A DNA stretch of 21,615 bases from Lachnospiraceae bacterium UBA1066 (lineage in GTDB: Bacteria; Bacillota; Clostridia; Lachnospirales; Lachnospiraceae): NCBI GenBank assembly GCA_002316215.1, contig DCDB01000309.1:1-21615 (forward strand), given 5' to 3'. The translations under genes were made by a program, and so were the position numbers. The notes beneath the pieces were generated by a model. The model saw only the letters and a list, made by a program, of their open reading frames with translations, had not been told where the DNA came from and did not search any database. Within the stretch, counting starts at the first letter, position 1. Each line of letters opens with the position of its first letter. Below, piece by piece: positions 19,995-21,615 of the stretch.

Positions 19995-21353
19995 ATGAAA
20001 GCTTTTTTTAATCTTTTAATTGTAGGACTAATAGGCTTGTTGTCATCCACATATTTGTTTAACCTGTCACCTATTGACTACAGCGGAACAATTGAAATTG
20101 AAACTCCGGTGGAAGAAAGCACCTTGAGGTTGGAAGTTGAAGAAGACAAAGTATTAAATCCCGAATCAATTACAATCAAACATACGGCTTCCAAGCCTGA
20201 AGTCATCAAGATTGTTACAGACAGTATTTTCAATGTGGATATATACAAGGACAATGAATTGATAAAAAGCAACATTAAAAATTTGGAGCCTGTCTCTCCT
20301 TCAGTCGATGCAACCATTTCGGTAAATGAAGATAATCCTATTGTCACTACCTTGAATATATCTAAGAAGGACCTGGACCTTGAAGATGGGGTTTATAAAT
20401 TCGTATTTAATTCGAACTTAATAAGGAATGAAGAAAATTCTTCCTTGTCCGTAACGGTTACCTATGATACAGCCGGCAACTATTATCCGGCCCTTAACAC
20501 AACCCCTCTGGGAACCAAGGGTCTCACCCTTTACTTCGTTGCGGAAGATGCAAACCTCTTGATTCCTGTTACAAGATTTGTGGTTGAAGATAAATCGATA
20601 ACAAGAATGGCTATAGAACAGCTTCAAAACGGTCCCTTGAATCCTGGACTCAGATCGGTAATCAAGGATGTTACTAACACAACATATAATAACGGGAATG
20701 TGGTAATTGATATTCCAAGCTCTTATGAAGGCTACAACAGGGAAGAAACCCAAGGCTTGCTTGCATACAATTCCTTTGTTAAAACAATTTTTGCTGTTGA
20801 CAGGTACTGGCCCATATACAGCGTAAGCTTTACGGTAGACAGGACCAGGCCGGAAACATACTTTCATGGCATAAATATGAGCCCTGTGCCCAATATTGAA
20901 AATAACCACATATTATATATGGCTTACAAGGCAGACAAGAGATACTATTTGTTTGAGCACCAGTTGGATCCTGAGAAAACAGGCATTAGTGCAAATGACA
21001 CCATAGAAATGAAGGCCCGAAAAATATTCGATGCATATTCGGATAGGGCCCTCCCCTACGGGATCAGCCCGGTACCTAAAAATGTAACCTTAAACAATGC
21101 ATCGGTGGAGAGAAGGACCCTGATACTTGATTTTAACGAAGAGTTTTTGAGTGTTTACAAAGATAGAAATGATTTAAGATACATGATGGTGGAATCCTTA
21201 GTATATACTTTCACCACAATACCGGGAGTGGACAGCATAAAGATTACCGTCCAGGGAAAGGAAGTTTCAGGTTTTCTTGATACCTTGGACACAACAAAAG
21301 CCTTGTATCCTCCGGAATTCATCAATCCGGAAGTCGTGGAAACACAAGAATAA
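19995..21353 (+). CDS. GerMN-domain envelope protein
   Basis: A 452-residue protein with one N-terminal hydrophobic segment (about residues 4-24), acting as a signal peptide or membrane anchor. No lipobox cysteine is seen. A beta-rich N-terminal region (about 30-160) follows. Next come two GerMN-type domains: the first about 168-285, with LTLYFVAEDANLLIPVTRFV and a QLQNGPLNPGLRSVI motif, and the second about 300-440, with TLILDFNEEFLSVY. GerMN domains occur in spore germination and sporulation envelope proteins such as GerM. AAGAGGT lies about 6 bases before the ATG. It is monocistronic, with a promoter before it and a strong terminator after it. Confidence 0.85.
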   Translation: MKAFFNLLIVGLIGLLSSTYLFNLSPIDYSGTIEIETPVEESTLRLEVEEDKVLNPESITIKHTASKPEVIKIVTDSIFNVDIYKDNELIKSNIKNLEPVSPSVDATISVNEDNPIVTTLNISKKDLDLEDGVYKFVFNSNLIRNEENSSLSVTVTYDTAGNYYPALNTTPLGTKGLTLYFVAEDANLLIPVTRFVVEDKSITRMAIEQLQNGPLNPGLRSVIKDVTNTTYNNGNVVIDIPSSYEGYNREETQGLLAYNSFVKTIFAVDRYWPIYSVSFTVDRTRPETYFHGINMSPVPNIENNHILYMAYKADKRYYLFEHQLDPEKTGISANDTIEMKARKIFDAYSDRALPYGISPVPKNVTLNNASVERRTLILDFNEEFLSVYKDRNDLRYMMVESLVYTFTTIPGVDSIKITVQGKEVSGFLDTLDTTKALYPPEFINPEVVETQE

Positions 21354-21363
21354 AGAGAATAAT

Positions 21364-21388
21364 AAAAAAGGCCCAAGGGCCTTTTTAT
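21364..21388 (+). terminator. Terminator after the GerMN gene
   Basis: AAAAAGGCCC (21365-21374), a 2-base loop AA, and GGGCCTTTTT (21377-21386). A perfect 10-bp stem with T tract. Confidence 0.92.
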
Positions 21389-21537
21389 TTTGCCAGCTAA
21401 CCATTTATGCTATTCTTAGATAATAGCTAAGTATCTCATCACAAAAAAATGATACTCTTCGGGCTACACCTATAAAAAATAATAAAAATATCAAGCGAAC
21501 ATTTGCAGGACACGATATTAATTCTTAGCGAATGCAG

Positions 21538-21605
21538 GCTAAAAATCCGTTAAACAGCTTGAACTGTTTGAGCGAAGCGAGTTTTCAAGCTGTAGGATTT
21601 TTAGC
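21538..21605. repeat. Large palindrome at the right edge
   Basis: GCTAAAAATCC (21538-21548) pairs with GGATTTTTAGC (21595-21605). Just inside, ACAGCTTGAA (21554-21563) pairs with TTCAAGCTGT (21584-21593). The loop holds GAGCGAAGCGAG. The flanks are also partly complementary. No gene is seen in 21389-21615. It looks like a REP- or MITE-type intergenic palindrome common in clostridial genomes, possibly cut by the window edge. It is also strong enough to terminate transcription. Confidence 0.65.
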
Positions 21606-21615
21606 CGGAATGAGC

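Overview
The window looks like a low-GC, endospore-forming Clostridia or Tissierellia-type Firmicute chromosome. The supporting signs are guaA, gcvH, an M42 peptidase, an AEC transporter, a GerMN-domain protein, small cysteine-rich or hydrophobic proteins, and AGGAGG-type ribosome binding sites throughout. A more GC-rich integrated element of the kind common in gut Lachnospiraceae and Oscillospiraceae sits at the 3' end of guaA. No rRNA, tRNA or CRISPR was seen.

Layout. (1) 1-1730: the end of an older integrated element (A). It has an XRE regulator, a two-TM membrane protein, a strong terminator and an 11-bp-spaced GTTGCCA repeat pair, and then runs into a guaA-like core. A divergent promoter pair at 33-132 carries related palindromes in both spacers. 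(2) About 1731-14440: a roughly 12.7-kb integrative mobilizable element (B) bounded by a core matching the guaA 3' end at 16 of 18 bases. From the left it holds:
- a seven-gene minus-strand cargo operon (5792-1890) made of an XRE regulator and six further proteins, five of which carry zinc ribbons and five of which are membrane proteins;
- a TnpV-like protein and a small companion;
- a sigma-region-4-like protein preceded by a 44-bp direct repeat;
- a RepA-like AAA ATPase whose 3' end contains a dyad-symmetric array of eight TGACG sites;
- a strongly structured oriT candidate, MobC, a relaxase and a lone ParB;
- an acidic unknown, two paralogous excisionase-like HTH proteins, a tyrosine integrase and a small RHH/MobC-like protein.
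(3) 14433-21615: host chromosome. It contains guaA and gcvH (apparently co-transcribed from a consensus promoter), an Asn/Lys-rich low-complexity protein, an AEC transporter with an M42 peptidase, two small repeat proteins, a GerMN lipoprotein or membrane protein, and a large palindrome at the right edge.

How it fits together. Integrase plus two Xis-like proteins would move element B in and out of guaA. The relaxase, MobC and oriT would mobilise it, but there is no type IV secretion system, so it needs a helper. The AAA ATPase with its site array may give the excised circle limited replication. Tandem insertion at guaA, with each newcomer lying next to guaA, explains element A lying beyond element B. 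The zinc-ribbon membrane operon is the most likely undescribed system. The TGACG array is the most striking DNA-level structure.
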